64,000 nt of DNA from Ashinkailepas kermadecensis. Taxonomy: Eukaryota; Arthropoda; Thecostraca; Neolepadidae. Of this stretch, positions 59,431 through 64,000 are shown in pieces. The stretch is taken from NCBI GenBank assembly GCA_034440615.1, contig JAOTOM010005136.1, positions 791,001-855,000 of the forward strand. Reading direction: 5' to 3'. Under the pieces are notes generated by a model that did not search any database, had not been told where the DNA came from, and worked only from the letters and a program-made list of their open reading frames with translations. The first letter of the stretch is position 1; every line of letters begins with the position of its first letter. The translations under genes and the position numbers were made by a program.

Positions 59431-60475
59431 AGGATCGGGGGGAAAAGGGGAAAAAGGGGGAAAAAAGAAAAGGAAATGAAATAAATATAAAAAGATATCT
59501 TACAAAAGAAGAATAAAAATGAACAAAATACCCAAAAACGAAAAGAAAAACATAATACTGATAAAAAAGAAAAGAAAAGAAAACAATATAACTCAAAGAC
59601 TGAATGTGGTTCTTGCAATGTAAATCAACTATGGCGATGACCCAACCCCAAACCCCGCACTACACCCCATACCCCAACTTGGCACCGTCCGGACTTGCAA
59701 CTCTTCTCAACCACATCATCTTCGGACTCCGACTAGCTCTACTGTACTTCTGCTCAACTCAGCTCTACTCAGCCCACTCCAAGCTTCAAGGCGCCTACAA
59801 ATCTACTCCGGCACCGCTCAACAAATCACCCCCTCTTCCACTCCTCGACTAATCCTCCTACCATACTCTTCACCCCTTTATATCACCTAATGCTAACACA
59901 ACGACCTAACAAACGGAAACAGCCGATATCACCACACGGTGGCAGGCTGGCAAAATTCAACACACACACACAAAGGGTCAGGCGTCTCCTGGAGCTTGCG
60001 AAAGCAACTTTGGCGTTTCGAGGACGCTTCTGTAGCTGTTGGGGCGCCACTGGACGGGCAGACGAACGCAACAATACACCACGCCGCCATCCAAGCTCTA
60101 ATGGAGTGTCTTGTTTGGGCATCATACGGTTCATGGAGCTGTCAGGAGCCCAATTATAATTACAGAATGGCCCTGAATTAGCCACGGCGCTCGCCCCTGA
60201 AGTTGCTACCGCGACTCTGGACGAACAGAGGGTCGCCATGGAAACTTGATGGTCCGAGCACGTGCCGTGTGGCGTCCCCGTTGATCTGAAGATCTGCGGG
60301 TTCTGCAAAGTTGTCGACCCGCTCCCGACCTCCTGCGGAAGTCCCGCAGATCGGAGCCGTGGCCGGCCACACGGCTCCAGATGGAACACAGGAGTGCCGC
60401 AGAGCAAAGCCACTGCCGTTCACACGGTTCCAAATGGAAAATGGAATGCAGCTCGGATTCAGCGGTCGGTTAATT
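59431..60475. other. Unrecognised single-copy sequence
   Basis: A/G-rich at the left (possible LINE tail to about 59590), then ordinary sequence. 59604-59640 (TGGTTCTTGCAATG) faintly recalls an ORF2 start, but nothing follows. Confidence 0.4.
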
Positions 60476-60477
60476 CT

Positions 60478-60597
<120 letters not shown>

Positions 60598-60806
60598 GAT
60601 GACTCTCTGCCTCCTCACCACGATCACTGAAACGAAACGTCGTAAGCACATGCTATCTGATTAGTACTATGAGTACAAAAACCGCACATGCTTCCTATTA
60701 ATTTTCAGCAAGTTAAAAGACATGTAGTAAATGCAGATCTTACACAATGCTGCACGTGCTATGACGATGCCTGATCTTTGCTCCCTTGTACCTGCAGAGG
60801 CGGGGG

Positions 60807-62073
60807 CACGTGACACAACGTTTCACACATCTCAAACTAAATTTGCTTTACCTTGGTTTCTAGGAAGCACTTACAAAGGCACATGCAATCTCACAACTTA
60901 CGTGTCTTTCATAGGCTCAGCTTGTGATAAAATGTTTATTTTACTTAAATTGCTACTTTTAGTGCTGCTGCATGGCGAAGTGGTGGACGATGCTGTTATC
61001 GTCATCGATGCCAGGATTTGAAGTAGGGGTGTGGCTTCCCAAAATGACTTAGTCATAAAGTCATAAAGTGTTAAGGCTTAATAAGAGCCACAGGGGCCCA
61101 TCTGGGTTAAGCCTATCTGGAAAAGGTACTAGAAATGTACATACTCTCACCCCAATCAATCCCTTATCTCAAGTTCCTAGGAAGCTATATATCGCAGCCT
61201 ATCTAGCACCAATTCACTTGCTATTGCATAACACACTCCCATTGTGCTATCATAGACAATCTCATCAGTATCACATCCCGAGGGAAGGTGCTGAATCCAC
61301 TGCTAGGTACAGCCTATGTAAAGTTATAAAGCATTTAGACTTAATAAGAGACGCACTTGCTATTGCATAACACACTCAACAATTACAAACTCCTCCCATC
61401 ATACCCATTGTGCTACCATAGACAATCTCATCAGTATCACATCCTGAAGGAAGGTGCTGAATCCACTGCTAGGTACACCCTATATAAAGTTATAAAGCGT
61501 TTAGACTTAATAAGAGACCCAAGGGCCCACTAGTTTGAGATAATATAAACCTGGTAAAAAAGACCCTCCCAACCGTCCCACATCCTGAAGAACCAGTCCT
61601 CCAATATCCCACATACCTATCAATGCCTATCTACCCTAGCTTTCCAGCCCTATTCCCCTCATCTCTCTTAACACATGTGGATTGAATGCCTTATCAATAA
61701 TTTTCAAACTGCATCCATACCTGCTTAAAGGGAACTTGTGGGACAACATGGAGTATTAGTTCAAGTGGAAAGAAGAAAGGAGAACTATTTGATTCGGGAA
61801 AAGTACACCAATGTTATTTTTGTACTTTTCTTCGTTATCAAATTCCGGTTTTTATAATAATCGTACGGTGTCAACTTCAACATGCCCGTGGGTCATTAAT
61901 ATACATGTTTGGCAGTTCGGTAAGAAAATGTAACTATGACAACGAGATACGCCAACTCAAGGTTCCGCGACGTAAAACTGTTCTGGATTGATAGGGATCC
62001 AGCCAGGTTAGGCGGTGGGTTTACAACTTGGGCTCCCCGGCCCATGAACCCCGCGCCGGGGGGGCGGGGGGGA
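60807..62073. repeat. 1,267-bp tandem duplication, copy A
   Basis: Begins CACGTGACACAACGTTTCAC and ends at the same sequence of copy B. Contains an inverted CR1-like 3' UTR (61051-61740) and flanking unrecognised sequence. Copies A and B are almost identical. Confidence 0.92.
61051..61740 (-). mobile_element. CR1-like LINE 3' UTR, inverted (in copy A)
   Basis: The complement matches 54180-54510: AGAGAGATGAGGGGAATAGG, CTAGGGTAGATAGGCATTGA and the terminal CATAAAGTCATAAAGTG repeat (61053-61069). It contains two copies of an internal 135-140-bp block (GACAATCTCATCAGTATCAC). Confidence 0.8.
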
Positions 62074-63300
62074 CACGTGACACAACGTTTCACACATCTC
62101 AAACTAAATTTGCTTTACCTTGGTTTCTAGGAGGCACTTACAAAGGCACATGCAATCAGACAACTTACGTGTCTTTCATAGGCTCAGCTTGTGATAAAAT
62201 GTTTATTTTACTTAAATTGCTACTTTTAGTGCTGCTGCATGGCGAAGTGGTGGACGATGCTGTTATCGTCATCGATGCCAGGATTTGAAGTAGGGGTGTG
62301 GCTTCCCAAAATGACTTAGTCATACAGTCATAAAGTGTTAAGGCTTAATAAGAGCCACAGGGGCCCATCTGGGTTAAGCCTATCTGGAAAAGGTACTATA
62401 AATGTACATACTCTCACCCCAATCAATCCCTTATCTCAAGTTCCTAGGAAGCTATATATCGCAGCCTATCTAGCACCAATTCACTTGCTATTGCATAACA
62501 CACTCCCATTGTGCTACTATAGACAATCTCATCAGTATCACATCCCGAAGGAAGGTGCTGAATCCACTGCTAGGTACACCCTATATAAAGTTATAAAGCA
62601 TTTAGACTTAATAAGAGACGCACTTGCTATTGCATAACACACTCAACAATTACAAACTTCTCCCATCATACCCATTGTGCTACCATAGACAATCTCATCA
62701 GTATCACATCCCGAAGGAAGGTGCTGAATCCACTGCTAGGTACACCCTATATAAAGTTATTAGGCGTTTAGACTTAATAAGAGACCCAAGGGCCCATAAT
62801 ATAAACCTGGTAAAAAAGACCCTCCCCAACCGTCCCACATCCTGAAGAACCAGTCCTCCAATATCCCACATACCTATCAATGCCTATCTACCCTAGCTTT
62901 CCAGCCCTATTCCCCTCATCTCTCTTAACACATGTGGATTGAATGCCTTATCAATAATTTTCAAACTGCATCCATGCCTGCTTAAAGGGGACTTGTGGGA
63001 CAACATGGAGTATTAGTTCAAGTGGAAAGAAGAAAGGAGAACTATTTGATTCGGGAAAAGTACACCAATGTTATTTTTGTACTTTTCTTCGTTATCAAAT
63101 TCAGGTTTTTATAATAATCGTACGGTGTCAACTTCAACATGCCCGTGGGTCATTAATATACATGTTTGGCAGTTCGGTAAGAAAATGTAACTATCACAAC
63201 GAGATACGCCAACTCAAGGTTCCGCGACGTAAAACTGTTCTGGATTGATAGGGATCCAGCCAGGTTAGGCGGTGGGTTTACAACTTGGGCTCCCCGGCCC
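62074..63300. repeat. 1,267-bp tandem duplication, copy B
   Basis: Same order as copy A, with a roughly 10-bp loss near 62798 (copy A has CACTAGTTTGAGATAA there). The right end runs directly into the 22/23-bp array. Confidence 0.92.
62318..62990 (-). mobile_element. CR1-like LINE 3' UTR, inverted (in copy B)
   Basis: Duplicate of the copy A fragment with the same internal 135-140-bp repeats. Confidence 0.8.
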
Positions 63301-64000
63301 CTGAACCCGACCAGACCCGCCCCTGAATCCGACCAGACCCGCCCCTGAACCCGACCAGACCCGCCCCTGAACCCGACCAGACCCGCTCCTGAACCCGGCC
63401 AGACCAGCCCTGAACCCGACCAGACCGCCCCTGAACCCGACCAGACCCGCCCCTGAACCCGACCAGACCCGCCCCTGAATTCGACCAGACCCGCCCCTGA
63501 GCCCGACCAGACCCGCCAAGAACCCGACCAGACCCGCCCCTGAACCCGACCAGACCCGCCCCTGAACCCGACCAGACCCGCCCCTGAACCCGACCAGACC
63601 CGCCCCTGAACCCGACCAGACCCGCCCTGAACCCGACCAGACCCGCCCCTGAACCCGACCAGACCAGCCCTGAACCCGACCAGACCAGCCCCTGAACCGG
63701 ACCAGACCCGCTCCTAAACCAGACCAGACCTGACCCTGAACTAGACCAGACCCGCCCCTGAACCCGACCAGACCCGCCCCTGAATCCGACCAGACCCGCC
63801 CCTGAACCCGACCAGACCCGCCAAGAACCCGACCAGACCCGCCCTGAACCCGACCAAACCCGCCCTGAACCCGACCAGACCCGCCCCTGAACCCGACCAG
63901 ACCCGCCCCTGAACCCGACCAGACCCGCCCCTGAACCCGAACAGACCCGCCCCTGAACCCGACCAGACCCGCCCTGAACCTGACCAGACCCGCCCCTGAA
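63298..64000. repeat. 22/23-bp minisatellite, over 30 copies, open to the right
   Basis: Unit CCCCTGAACCCGACCAGACC plus CGC. Variants CCAAGAACC and CCTGAATCC recur in pairs. The array starts at the end of copy B (GGCTCCCCGGCCCCTGAACC) and continues beyond the window. Confidence 0.96.

Noticed and set aside
59604..59852. Start of another LINE ORF2
   Set aside because: Only a faint resemblance over a few codons; no endonuclease motif follows.

Overview
This is eukaryotic, almost certainly invertebrate (arthropod or mollusc-like) non-coding DNA. The evidence is the mix of elements: an I/Nimb-type LINE with RNase H, Penelope-like retroelements with GIY-YIG endonuclease remnants, a CR1-like LINE tail, hAT-type DNA transposon ends, a tRNA-derived SINE fragment, very long (AT)n and (CT)n microsatellites, and over 25 unrelated minisatellite families. 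I see no complete host gene, no rRNA, no functional tRNA and no prokaryotic operon. Almost all long open frames are by-products of stop-free repeat units. The species cannot be named from the sequence.

Layout. 1-11 kb is a string of minisatellites (29, 12, 67, 18, 37, 22, 45, 69, 17, 37, 12/13 and 24 bp units) with short single-copy stretches and a SINE remnant near 2.75 kb. 11.2-14 kb holds two Penelope-like fragments in opposite orientation. 14-24.4 kb is mostly unrecognised single-copy sequence with AT-rich microsatellites, an inverted pair of Penelope-family ends at 17.56-17.75 kb, and a 950-bp CT/AT/TC microsatellite at 22.7-23.6 kb. 24.4-26 kb holds two arrays. 26.5-37.6 kb carries two head-to-tail copies of one LINE family; the first is nearly intact (one frameshift per ORF) and the second is heavily damaged. 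37.6-46 kb returns to minisatellites, with a 309-bp hAT-type MITE at 43.6 kb. 46.75-53.22 kb is bounded by inverted ends and a perfect 8-bp target duplication, and I interpret it as one non-autonomous hAT-type element that contains a 4.6-kb satellite. 53.8-54.5 kb is the 3' end of a CR1-like LINE. 55.8-58.1 kb holds three more arrays. 58.8-59.4 kb is a third I-type LINE tail. 60.8-63.3 kb is a 1,267-bp tandem duplication carrying inverted copies of the same CR1-like 3' UTR. A 22/23-bp array runs off the right edge.

The parts are related as layers of repeats rather than as genes working together. Mobile elements brought in sequences (hAT ends, LINE tails) from which some tandem arrays appear to have expanded, and several arrays show higher-order structure and decayed edges. 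Roughly a quarter to a third of the window is tandem repeat by eye. Two stretches (about 32.5-34.3 kb and 53.27-53.54 kb) look like poor base calling rather than biology, so frameshifts there should not be over-read. A few short exon-like ORFs (10.1, 42.7, 46.1 and 54.6 kb) are the only hints of host coding sequence, and all are weak.
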